A stretch of 28,453 nucleotides of DNA. Origin: CAYNNQ01 sp964398785 (GTDB lineage Bacteria > Desulfobacterota > Desulfovibrionia > Desulfovibrionales > Desulfonatronovibrionaceae). Below are positions 15,907 through 22,230 of this stretch, in pieces. Each line of letters starts with the position of its first letter. Position 1 is the stretch's first letter. Location: positions 1 to 28,453 of the forward strand of contig CAYNNQ010000035.1 in assembly GCA_964398785.1 (NCBI GenBank), read 5' to 3'. The position numbers and the translations under genes were made by a program. The notes beneath the pieces are model-generated. The model was not told the DNA's origin, ran no database searches, and worked only from the letters and a program-made list of their open reading frames with translations.

Positions 15907-16090
15907 TTTCCATCCGGAAATGGACCTTTTCCGTTTTAACGGCGTCAATTTTGGTAATTATTCGATCCCGTATTAAGATAGGCTCGCTCCTAATTACTCA
16001 GTTTCCTTTTTAAACAGAAAAGAATCTTATTTCCGAATTGGAAAGGTGATATTTCTAAACCCGGAAATTTTTGAATCTCCGGATAAGAAC
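15907..16090 (+). mobile_element. MITE-like repeat, copy 4
   Basis: 184 bp, nearly identical to copy 2, flanked by perfect 7-bp direct repeats TAACGAG (15900-15906 and 16091-16097). It carries CCGTT-TT-AACGG (15931-15942) and the other conserved internal hairpins. It is inserted in the loop of a hairpin repeat. Confidence 0.84.
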
Positions 16091-16107
16091 TAACGAGGGG
16101 GGCGCGC

Positions 16108-16260
16108 GTTTTCTAGGTCCCGCCAAAAAGGGGAAACCGGACCGAGAATAACTCTTAATGCAGACTGGCAAAATTACCAACTTGAATGCTGCCAAACTTT
16201 TTTTTCCTTTCAAAACTAGAGTCCGGAGGGGGCATCCCCCTTTGGCGAGACCTAGAAAAC
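16108..16260. mobile_element. 153-bp inverted-repeat element
   Basis: Terminal inverted repeats of 20 bp match at 19 positions: GTTTTCTAGGTCCCGCCAAA (16108-16127) and TTTGGCGAGACCTAGAAAAC (16241-16260). A nested pair CCGGAC (16137-16142) and GTCCGG (16221-16226) lies inside. No gene. No clear target duplication at the ends. Possibly a second MITE type, seen once in this window. Confidence 0.55.
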
Positions 16261-16328
16261 ACCGGGGCGGTAGTTGGGCATCCCCAAAAATCTGGCGGAG
16301 AAAATCCATATCAAACGTCGAGGAACCA

Positions 16329-16724
16329 ATGTTTGAATACCGTATGGAGGTCACTCCAGACTATATTGACGGCAATGGACATGTAAATAATGTCTATTTT
16401 ATTCAATGGATGCAGGATGCGGCAATAGCCCATTCCGATTCCGTGGGCTGGACAACCGAGGAATACGGGAAGATAGGTGCGTGCTGGATCGTGCGCAGGC
16501 ACGAGGTGGACTATCTTTACCCCGCTTTTGCGGGTGATCGTCTGTGCGTGCGGACCTGGGTCCGGGAATTTCGCCGGGTCAGGTGTGAGCGCTGTTATGA
16601 AATCCTTCGAGAAAAAGAAGAAAAACGCTTGGCCCAGGCCAAGACTTTCTGGGTTTTCTGGGATACAGTGGCTAATAAACCCAGGAGTATACCGGAGGAG
16701 ATGGTCCGGGATTTCGGGGGATAG
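16329..16724 (+). CDS. Acyl-CoA thioesterase, hot-dog fold (4HBT/YbgC type)
   Basis: 131-residue single hot-dog domain with the family signature DYIDGNGHVNNVYFIQWMQD (about 10-29), where the Asp-x-x-GHVNN segment holds the catalytic acid. It hydrolyses acyl-CoA or acyl-ACP thioesters; the chain type is unknown. The start at ATG 16329 has GAGG (16320-16323) five bases before it. An upstream in-frame ATG at 16158 lies in the 153-bp repeat and would add a basic, low-complexity stretch that no thioesterase has. The gene is bracketed by the right arm of hairpin repeat 2 (ending 21 bp upstream) and hairpin repeat 3 (starting 22 bp downstream). Confidence 0.85.
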   Translation: MFEYRMEVTPDYIDGNGHVNNVYFIQWMQDAAIAHSDSVGWTTEEYGKIGACWIVRRHEVDYLYPAFAGDRLCVRTWVREFRRVRCERCYEILREKEEKRLAQAKTFWVFWDTVANKPRSIPEEMVRDFGG

Positions 16725-16746
16725 AGAGGTCCTTGGACGAAGGGAA

Positions 16747-16853
16747 GGGAGTTTTGTCTTTTCTTCGCCTAAATCTTTTCAATATTCAAAAGTGTATTTT
16801 GAACGTTTGGCCGTCGTTAGAGGCATCCAAATAGGATCTGGCGACTAAAATTC
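16747..16853 (+). repeat. 107-bp-class hairpin repeat, copy 3
   Basis: 107 bp from GGGAGTTTTG to CTAAAATTC. Arms TTCGCCTAAATC (16754-16765 region) and GGATCTGGCGA (16834-16844 region) pair imperfectly. The right arm carries GAGGCATCCAAATAGG, the family core. Located between the thioesterase and queF genes. Confidence 0.6.
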
Positions 16854-16895
16854 ACAGGTAACGTAATAGAGCCGATAGAAACTAGTGGTTTTAGG

Positions 16896-16920
16896 CCCTT
16901 CCACCTACGGAATGGGTTTT
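16896..16920 (+). terminator. Terminator-like hairpin in queF leader
   Basis: CCCTTCC (16896-16902) pairs with GGAATGGG (16909-16916) with one bulged U and a 6-base loop, followed by TTTTAAT. It lies about 35 bases before the preferred queF start. It could be an attenuator or the end of an upstream transcript. No preQ1 aptamer consensus was recognised beside it. Confidence 0.35.
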
Positions 16921-16953
16921 AATATAGTTGCGCAACCCTGCGGGGATGGAATC

Positions 16954-17361
16954 ATGTGGGATGACGTATCCAATCTGACTTTGCTGGGCAAAAGCAAAAC
17001 AGAGTATCATAATCATGTAAACCCGGATATCCTGGAGACTTTTCCCAATAAATTCTCGGATAGGGACTATACTGTAACCATGACTAGCGATGAATTCACC
17101 TCGCTTTGTCCCATGACCGGCCAGCCGGATTACGGCCGCATCAGTGTACAGTATGTCCCGGATAAACTTTGCATTGAATCCAAGTCCTTCAAGCTGTATC
17201 TTTTCAGTTACCGCCAGGAACCTACTTTTATGGAAACAGTGACCAACAGGATTTTGGATGATCTTGTGGCCGCCTGTTCTCCCCGGAGTATGACTGTGCA
17301 GGCGGATTTTCGGCCTCGCGGGGGAGTGGTTATAAATGTCCGGGCCGCATATGTCGAATAG
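16954..17361 (+). CDS. queF: NADPH-dependent preQ0 reductase (7-cyano-7-deazaguanine reductase)
   Basis: 135-residue type I (single-domain) QueF, which reduces preQ0 to preQ1 in queuosine biosynthesis. Diagnostic segments are LTLLGKSKTEYHNH and PDILETFPN near the N-terminus, SLCPMTGQPDYG with the catalytic Cys that forms the thioimide and its partner Asp, and the QueF motif CIESKSFKLYLFSYR. ATG 16954 is chosen because the family begins close to LTLLG and GGGGATGGA (16942-16950) provides a ribosome site. A GTG at 16885 would add 23 residues spanning a terminator-like hairpin. The pncC-type gene overlaps its 3' end by 26 bp, so queF, pncC and thpR form a compact plus-strand operon. Confidence 0.92.
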   Translation: MWDDVSNLTLLGKSKTEYHNHVNPDILETFPNKFSDRDYTVTMTSDEFTSLCPMTGQPDYGRISVQYVPDKLCIESKSFKLYLFSYRQEPTFMETVTNRILDDLVAACSPRSMTVQADFRPRGGVVINVRAAYVE

Positions 17362-17833
17362 CCGGGAAGTTGTGGATGACATCGCTTCTGCTCTTGCAAG
17401 AAAGGTGCTGTATCTTTCCACTGCAGAGTCCTGTACTGGTGGCTTGATGGGGCATATACTGACCAATAGAGAGGGCAGTTCCCGCTGGTATAATGGCGGA
17501 GTGGTAGCCTACAGCAATCAGTTGAAGATGTCCTTTCTTGGTGTGAGGGAAGAAACCCTTCGGGATAAGGGGGCTGTGAGTCAGGATTGTGTCCGGGAAA
17601 TGGCCCGGGGGATTACTTTTGCCTGCCGCACTGGAGCCGGGATTGCGGTTTCCGGGGTGGCCGGTCCCGGGGGAGGAACAGAAGAAAAACCGGTTGGCAC
17701 GGTGTGGATGGCCTGGAAGATAAGAAATCAGGAATGGACAAAAGAGTTTTCTTTTTCCGGGGATCGGCTGCAGGTTAAGGAAAAATCCGCACTGTACGCT
17801 CTTGCCGAGCTCCGGGATTGGTTGCGGGGCTGA
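17336..17833 (+). CDS. pncC: CinA C-terminal domain / nicotinamide-nucleotide amidohydrolase
   Basis: 165-residue stand-alone CinA C-terminal domain protein. This family includes PncC, which deamidates NMN to nicotinate mononucleotide in pyridine nucleotide salvage. Conserved segments are TAESCTGGLMG (29-39), GGVVAYSNQLK, and VSGVAGPGGGTEEKPVGTVW (about 107-126). ATG 17336 is chosen over ATG 17351 because GGGGGAG sits upstream at about 9-base spacing. It overlaps queF by 26 bp, and thpR starts 2 bp after its stop. Activity on NMN is inferred from the family. Confidence 0.88.
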   Translation: MSGPHMSNSREVVDDIASALARKVLYLSTAESCTGGLMGHILTNREGSSRWYNGGVVAYSNQLKMSFLGVREETLRDKGAVSQDCVREMARGITFACRTGAGIAVSGVAGPGGGTEEKPVGTVWMAWKIRNQEWTKEFSFSGDRLQVKEKSALYALAELRDWLRG

Positions 17834-17835
17834 TT

Positions 17836-18417
17836 ATGCGCTTATTTGTAGCACTCGGTCTTCCTCCTGAATACCAGACAGTTTTGGAGGATCTACGCCG
17901 GGAATGGGAACCCTGTTTCCGGTCTCGTCTGAAATGGACAAAACCGGAAAATTGGCATCTGACCCTGAAGTTTATAGGGGAACAGGAACAAGAGGTTTTG
18001 CCGGACATCTGTTATGCTCTGGACGAGGTGGATGTTCCTTCTTTGACCCTGGCCGGGCATGACGGGGGTTTTTTCTCTGCGAAGGGAAAGGTTAAAGTGG
18101 CCTGGGTTAGTCTACAGGGAGATACAGACAGGCTTTCCGCCCTGGCAGATAGTGTGGACAAGTGTTTGGAGCCTCTGGGCATAGCCTCGGAAAGGCGTCC
18201 TTTCCGGCCACATCTAACTCTTTTTCGGGTAAAATCCTATGAATCGCGGGATCCGTGGCAAGATTTCCGGGAAGAGCTGTGCGGCTTGAGTTGGCCGCAG
18301 TTTAATGTGTCACATATACAGCTGTGGAAAAGCATCTTGACCAGGCAAGGGCCAGTCTACGAACAGGTGCATACAGTTCCAGGGGAGCAAATCAGGGAAG
18401 ATAGTCGCCACGGTTGA
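17836..18417 (+). CDS. thpR: RNA 2',3'-cyclic phosphodiesterase (2H family)
   Basis: 193-residue 2H phosphoesterase, bacterial ThpR/LigT type, which opens 2',3'-cyclic phosphates in RNA and was first described as a 2'-5' RNA ligase. Both catalytic HxT motifs are present: NWHLTLKF (His41, Thr43) and RPHLTLFR (His126, Thr128). ATG 17836 gives the usual MRLFVAL start; an in-frame TTG at 17818 lies inside the previous gene. It follows pncC by 2 bp. Its last 26 bp overlap the 3' end of the convergent unknown gene on the minus strand. Biological substrate unknown. Confidence 0.9.
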   Translation: MRLFVALGLPPEYQTVLEDLRREWEPCFRSRLKWTKPENWHLTLKFIGEQEQEVLPDICYALDEVDVPSLTLAGHDGGFFSAKGKVKVAWVSLQGDTDRLSALADSVDKCLEPLGIASERRPFRPHLTLFRVKSYESRDPWQDFREELCGLSWPQFNVSHIQLWKSILTRQGPVYEQVHTVPGEQIREDSRHG

Positions 18418-18859
18418 ATTTGAATTTTTCCGTGGTGGTCATGACTTCCAGTTCGTTTAGCATGTTGCGTAATTCCGGGCTTTGTTTGTCCATTTGGATG
18501 TTGTCCTTTATGTTCCGGATGGATTGGGATACTTCCTCCAACCCGGCATACATCTCTTTAAGGCTGGATTGAGAAGAATTCAATTGGGCTGAATATTTTT
18601 CCCATTTGCTCAGCAGATCGTCTATGTCGTTCATGACCGCGCTTTCCGAAGAGCTATTGTTAAAAAGGGAAAGTTGGGCATAGGTGGAAGAGGAAATATT
18701 TTCCGCACTCTTGTTTCCGGCCCCGGAGGTGCTTTTCTCGCTGGTATTCATTTCCTCATCCAGCATCCGGCCGAATTCCTTATGGCTCTTCTGGGGCTTG
18801 ACCTGTTGCCCCTGCTCCTGCTTGCGTATCTGGTATATCTGTTCCGGGTTGATTTTCAT
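18392..18859 (-). CDS. Small polar protein of unknown function
   Basis: 155-residue soluble protein rich in Ser, Asn, Gln and Lys. It has a low-complexity middle (NTSEKSTSGAGNKSAENISS, about 39-58) and likely coiled-coil segments after residue 80 (DIDDLLSKWEKYSAQLNSSQ; SQSIRNIKDNIQ). I do not recognise a family. The start at 18859 is supported by AGGAG seven bases upstream; the longer frame to 18988 has no such site. Its 3' end overlaps thpR on the opposite strand by 26 bp. Composition and helix pattern would suit a structural or chaperone-like partner protein, but no function can be assigned. Confidence 0.7.
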   Translation of the reverse strand: MKINPEQIYQIRKQEQGQQVKPQKSHKEFGRMLDEEMNTSEKSTSGAGNKSAENISSSTYAQLSLFNNSSSESAVMNDIDDLLSKWEKYSAQLNSSQSSLKEMYAGLEEVSQSIRNIKDNIQMDKQSPELRNMLNELEVMTTTEKFKFNRGDYLP

Positions 18860-19020
18860 TGAATCACTCCTTGAAAAACATTCCTTTTTTCCCCTTGTTA
18901 AAGGAATAGCAAATCCCTTGCCATAATCAATGGGTTGTTGCTTAAATAGTGTATAGGAAAAAAAAATTATGTTGGCAAGCCGAATCAAGTTTCAGCGATT
19001 AGTAATTATTGTTTAACTAG

Positions 19021-19057
19021 TTTCCATCCGGAGATTTTTGAATTTCCGGATAAAAAC
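19021..19057 (+). mobile_element. MITE-like repeat, 37-bp internal-deletion remnant (copy 5)
   Basis: TTTCCATCCGG joined directly to AGATTTTTGAATTTCCGGAT: the left end and right end of the 184-bp family with the middle missing. Left flank TAACTAG (19014-19020) matches the family site; the right flank (CAAATAT) does not. It still forms a hairpin, ATCCGGA with TTTCCGGAT. Confidence 0.72.
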
Positions 19058-19114
19058 CAAATATAACAAGTTATTTTGCCGGGCTTTTTTTAAAAGCAGC
19101 CGGGGGTTGGCGGG

Positions 19115-19744
19115 ATGAACAAGAAAAGGTTCAGTCTGTACGAGGTGGCTGAAGGTGTGCGGAGAGAGGGGGTGGTGGTTTACCCTACGGAAACGTTCTG
19201 GGCGTTGGGCGGAAGCGCCTTGTCCGAGAGTGTTTCCAGTAAAGTGGCCCGGATTAAGGATCGTCCGGAAAATAAGCCGCTTCCGGTGATTATAGGCGCC
19301 CTGGCACACCTTGACCGCTGGTTTAATTGCAGCCGGGAAGAGAGAGAAATAGCCGGTATGTTTTGGCCGGCCCCCTTGTCGATAATTCTTGAGGCCGGCC
19401 CGGAGCTGGCCGCGGGGACACAGGATGAGCAAGGACGGGTCTCTGTGCGTTGCCCGGCGCACAAAGAAGCTGCGCTTTTGAGCGTGCAGTCCGGCTGTCC
19501 TCTTGTTTCCACTAGTGCAAATTCCAGTGGAATGCCCCCTTCCCGGGATTTTTCCGATCTGGAGGAAAGTGTGCTCCGAGACTCGGATTATTGTTTGTAC
19601 TGCAGGCAACTACCAGCCGGAGGTCTCCCCTCTACCGTGATTCGACTGGAGGAAGGGGGGAAGACCTGCCGGGTGCTTCGGTCGGGGGCGCTAAGCATTT
19701 CCCGAATACGGGAAAAAGGGTTAGAGTGCCTGCCCTTTTCCTAG
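19115..19744 (+). CDS. tsaC: L-threonylcarbamoyladenylate synthase (YrdC/Sua5 family)
   Basis: 209-residue YrdC-fold protein that makes threonylcarbamoyl-AMP from threonine, bicarbonate and ATP for the t6A37 modification of tRNA. Visible motifs are VVYPTETFWALGGSA (21-35), ARIKDRPENKPLPVII (45-60), VSVRCPAH, STSANSSGMPPS and LPSTVIRLEE. It lacks the extra C-terminal Sua5 domain, so it is TsaC-like in length. It stands alone in the plus direction, converging on the acyl-CoA ligase gene, and lies 57 bp after the MITE remnant. Confidence 0.88.
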   Translation: MNKKRFSLYEVAEGVRREGVVVYPTETFWALGGSALSESVSSKVARIKDRPENKPLPVIIGALAHLDRWFNCSREEREIAGMFWPAPLSIILEAGPELAAGTQDEQGRVSVRCPAHKEAALLSVQSGCPLVSTSANSSGMPPSRDFSDLEESVLRDSDYCLYCRQLPAGGLPSTVIRLEEGGKTCRVLRSGALSISRIREKGLECLPFS

Positions 19745-19807
19745 AGTTTTTTGGGGGCCTTGCTATTTCCAGAAGATAAAAATCACAGGCAAAATCAGAA
19801 AACTCTA
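19742..19807. terminator. Inverted repeat between convergent stops
   Basis: A 9-bp perfect inverted repeat, TAGAGTTTT (19742-19750) and AAAACTCTA (19799-19807), spans the gap between tsaC and the ligase gene. An inner pairing TTGCC/GGCAA-like element is possible. The outer bases are the TAG stop codons of the two convergent genes. A bidirectional terminator is plausible, but the spacer is long (48 bp) and the stem short. Confidence 0.4.
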
Positions 19808-21454
19808 TTTCTTGAGGTCCCCGGAGCGGATTTCGTTCCGCTTTATCTTTCCGCTGATGGTTTTGGGCAGTTCCCCTACGTACTCTATTACCCGCGGATA
19901 TTTATACGGAGCGGTGACTTGCTTGACATGGTCCTGTATATCCTTGGTCAGCTTCTCTGAAGCCTCCCAGCCTTCCGCCAAGACTACAGTTGCCTTGACT
20001 GCTTGACCGCGGACCTCGTCCGGAACAGCAGTGACAGCGGCTTCGATTACGGCCTTATGGGTTATAATGGCGCTCTCTACTTCAAAGGGGCCGATGCGGT
20101 ATCCGGAACTTTTGATCAGGTCATCTACGCGCCCCAGGAACCACATGTATCCGTCTTCATCCACCCAAGCCTTGTCTCCGGTATGATAAAATCCATTATA
20201 GAGGACTTTTCTGGTCCGTTCCGGCTCGTAGAGATAACCGCTGAACAGACCGAGCAGGGGGGATTCAGTGGTCTTGATGCAGACTTCGCCTTCCTCTCCC
20301 GGCGGGACCTGCTCCTCGTTTTCGTCCAGCAGGGTTATGGACCACATGGGGCTGGGCTTGCCTATGGAACCGGGTTTGGGCTCCATAAAGGGGAAAGTGG
20401 CGATCTGTATGGTGGTTTCTGTTTGTCCGTAGCCTTCATACAGGGGGAGGCCGGTATTTTCCTTCCAGGCGGTGTAAACGCTCTCATTCAGGGGCTCTCC
20501 GGCGGTGGTGCAGTGTTTCAAATGGCTTAGGTCGAACTTGGAGAGATCCTGGCGCACCAGAAAGCGATATACAGTGGGAGGAGCACAGAAAGAGTTTATT
20601 TTGTTCTCCGAGAGTATGCTCAAGAGTTTTTCCGGCTCGAATTTGCCCCGGAAGTCCCAGACAAAAATAATGGCTCCGGCCAGCCACTGCCCGTAGAATT
20701 TACCCCACATGGACTTGGCCCACCCCGTGTCCGAGAGGGTCAGATGGAGGTCTCCGGGGTCAAGATCGTGCCAGTATACGGCAGTCACTATGTGTCCCAG
20801 GGGATAGGTGTGGACGTGTTCGACCATTTTGGGCGGACCGGTGGTCCCGGAGGAAAAATATACAAAAAGGGTATCCTCCCCGCCTGGGCGTTTTGGCCCC
20901 GGATCAAATATTTCGCCGCCTTCTTGGATCAGCTGGCTATACTCTTCCCACTCCGGTGAGAGCGGGGAGTCTCCTAACTGGATCAGGATTTCGAGATCGG
21001 GACATTGCTGCCGTGCAGCTTCCATCTTGTCCGCGGCACTGTCCTCAACCACGGCTCCTTTGATGCGGGCAAAATTGACACGATATTCTATGTCCTTGGT
21101 GGTTAGAAGAGAAGGGGAAGGGACGGCTATTGCCCCCAGCTTGTGCAGGGCCAGCATGGTTACCCAGAATTCAACCCTTTTGTACAGTATTATTATTACT
21201 TTGTCCCCCTTGCCAATCCCTCTTTCTTTCAGGGCATTGGCCAATCTGGAGGACTGATAGGCGAAAAAGGCGAAATTATATTCCCTGCGAAGACCATGGT
21301 CATCCACATGAATCATGGCTGTTGTCTGTGGTTCCTTTTCGGCCTTGGCATCAACCACATCCAGGGCGAAATTGAAATTTTCCGGGATATCCAAATGGAA
21401 TCTGTTCAGGAAATCTTCATAGTCTTTCGGGCGGATTTTTGTGTGCAGGTGCAT
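19805..21454 (-). CDS. AMP-forming acyl-CoA synthetase
   Basis: 549-residue adenylate-forming ligase (acetyl-/medium-chain acyl-CoA synthetase type) that activates a carboxylic acid with ATP and CoA. Motifs are the P-loop-like YFSSGTTGPPKM (about 216-227), YEGYGQTETT (about 341-350), and the hinge region HTGDKAWVDEDGYMWFLGR with DDLIKSSGYRIGP. The C-terminal PKTISGKIKR contains the catalytic lysine. Full length, no signal peptide, cytosolic. The XRE-cupin regulator gene lies 75 bp upstream on the same strand, a pairing frequent in anaerobes. The substrate is unknown; overall resemblance is to acetate/propionate/butyrate-CoA ligases. Confidence 0.9.
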   Translation of the reverse strand: MHLHTKIRPKDYEDFLNRFHLDIPENFNFALDVVDAKAEKEPQTTAMIHVDDHGLRREYNFAFFAYQSSRLANALKERGIGKGDKVIIILYKRVEFWVTMLALHKLGAIAVPSPSLLTTKDIEYRVNFARIKGAVVEDSAADKMEAARQQCPDLEILIQLGDSPLSPEWEEYSQLIQEGGEIFDPGPKRPGGEDTLFVYFSSGTTGPPKMVEHVHTYPLGHIVTAVYWHDLDPGDLHLTLSDTGWAKSMWGKFYGQWLAGAIIFVWDFRGKFEPEKLLSILSENKINSFCAPPTVYRFLVRQDLSKFDLSHLKHCTTAGEPLNESVYTAWKENTGLPLYEGYGQTETTIQIATFPFMEPKPGSIGKPSPMWSITLLDENEEQVPPGEEGEVCIKTTESPLLGLFSGYLYEPERTRKVLYNGFYHTGDKAWVDEDGYMWFLGRVDDLIKSSGYRIGPFEVESAIITHKAVIEAAVTAVPDEVRGQAVKATVVLAEGWEASEKLTKDIQDHVKQVTAPYKYPRVIEYVGELPKTISGKIKRNEIRSGDLKK

Positions 21455-21529
21455 GTAAAGAACCCCTCTTTGTTATTTTTTGCAAAGATTTTATTGTTTT
21501 AGCTGAAATAAAGTGCAAGTGGCTTCAGG

Positions 21530-22093
21530 TTAGGTGATCACGTCCAAAAAGCGGGCTTCACTGTTATCCAGACCGCGGAGCGCATGCGGTGTCCGGGAAG
21601 TAAAGTACAAACTGTCTCCCGGTTCCATGACCAGTGTCTGATCGTTCAGGCGGATTTCCAAACGTCCCTCGAGAATATAGATGAATTCCTGTCCCGGGTG
21701 GGCATTGAAGACAAGGTCTTTTTCCTCCTTGGGGGGGACTTGGACCAGAAAAGGCTCCATACGGCTATTTGCAAAACTATAGGCCAGGCTCTTGTAGTCG
21801 TAGTCCTTGCGCCGTTCCACGCTCATTCCCTTGCCGCTGCGCACCAGGGAGTAGTTGTGCAGGTGGGGTTCCTTTCCGGACATGAGCACGGTTAAGTCTA
21901 CCTGACAGACTTTGGCCACTTCGAAAAGATAGCTTACCGGTATTTCCGTGGTACCGGACTCAAAAAGTTGGACTTGCTCCGGAGTAAAACCTGTTTTGAG
22001 TGCAAGGTCTTTCTGGTCCATATCCATGGCGTCGCGCAGTCCGTACAGGCGTCTGGCGATATCCTCATAGGCGGGGGTGGAGGAATCAGGCAT
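21530..22093 (-). CDS. XRE-family regulator with C-terminal cupin
   Basis: 187 residues. An N-terminal helix-turn-helix covers about 10-70 (LYGLRDAMDMDQKDLALKTG, then VQLFESGTTEIPVSYLFEVA). A C-terminal single cupin covers about 110-185 (NAHPGQEFIYILEGRLEIRL; LVMEPGDSLYFTSRTPHALR). Such proteins sense a small molecule through the cupin and regulate nearby genes, here most likely the acyl-CoA ligase immediately downstream. AAGGAG precedes the ATG. That ribosome site is complementary to part of the upstream pdxA terminator (see findings). The effector is unknown. Confidence 0.88.
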   Translation of the reverse strand: MPDSSTPAYEDIARRLYGLRDAMDMDQKDLALKTGFTPEQVQLFESGTTEIPVSYLFEVAKVCQVDLTVLMSGKEPHLHNYSLVRSGKGMSVERRKDYDYKSLAYSFANSRMEPFLVQVPPKEEKDLVFNAHPGQEFIYILEGRLEIRLNDQTLVMEPGDSLYFTSRTPHALRGLDNSEARFLDVIT

Positions 22094-22139
22094 CTTTCCA
22101 TTCTCCTTTGGCTTTTTGTTTTAGGGCGGCATGTGTACG

Positions 22140-22180
22140 AAAAAACCGTCTCTTCCAGTGCAGGAGAATGGAAAAGACGG
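22140..22180 (-). terminator. Rho-independent terminator of pdxA operon
   Basis: On the minus strand CCGTCTTTTCCA (22180-22169) pairs with TGGAAGAGACGG (22157-22146) with one mismatch, an 11-base loop, then six T residues (22145-22140). It is placed 51 bp after the pdxA stop. Confidence 0.88.
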
Positions 22181-22230
22181 CTATTGCAATATTTAATTGC
22201 GGATACGGATATTTGCAAATGCGGAGCTCG

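Larger units (their letters stand above)
15859..16307 (+). repeat. 107-bp-class hairpin repeat, copy 2 (interrupted)
   Basis: Left arm 15859-15906 begins GGATTTTTT and contains TCCGCCTGATCTTTTTGG. Right arm at about 16268-16307 contains GGGCATCCCCAAAAATCTGG, then AAAATCC. Removing MITE copy 4 plus one target duplication (191 bp) and the 153-bp inverted-repeat element leaves about 105 bp, the same length as copies 1 and 3. Both insertions lie in the hairpin loop. Confidence 0.62.
15528..16328. other. Gene-free region made of nested repeats
   Basis: About 800 bp without a credible gene. It holds hairpin repeat 1 (15594-15701), an unexplained 157-bp segment (15702-15858), and hairpin repeat 2 (15859-16307) split by MITE copy 4 and a 153-bp inverted-repeat element. 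Overlapping 72- and 78-codon frames on opposite strands at 15574-15817 cross hairpin 1 and match no family. The in-frame extension of the thioesterase upstream to 16158 crosses repeat DNA. Confidence 0.6.

Noticed and set aside
9942..16090. CRISPR array
   Set aside because: The repeats are 184 bp, irregularly spaced by genes, and have no short regular spacers or cas genes.
16158..16328. N-terminal extension of the thioesterase
   Set aside because: It is translated from the 153-bp inverted-repeat element and hairpin repeat; the ATG at 16329 has its own ribosome site and fits the family length.
15594..16853. Integron attC sites
   Set aside because: The alternating hairpin arms and GTTRRR-like bases suggested attC, but AAC/GTT lies near the loop rather than at the outer ends, and no integrase is present.
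16854..16953. preQ1 riboswitch before queF
   Set aside because: Looked for the class I loop and tail consensus and did not find it; only a terminator-like hairpin is visible.
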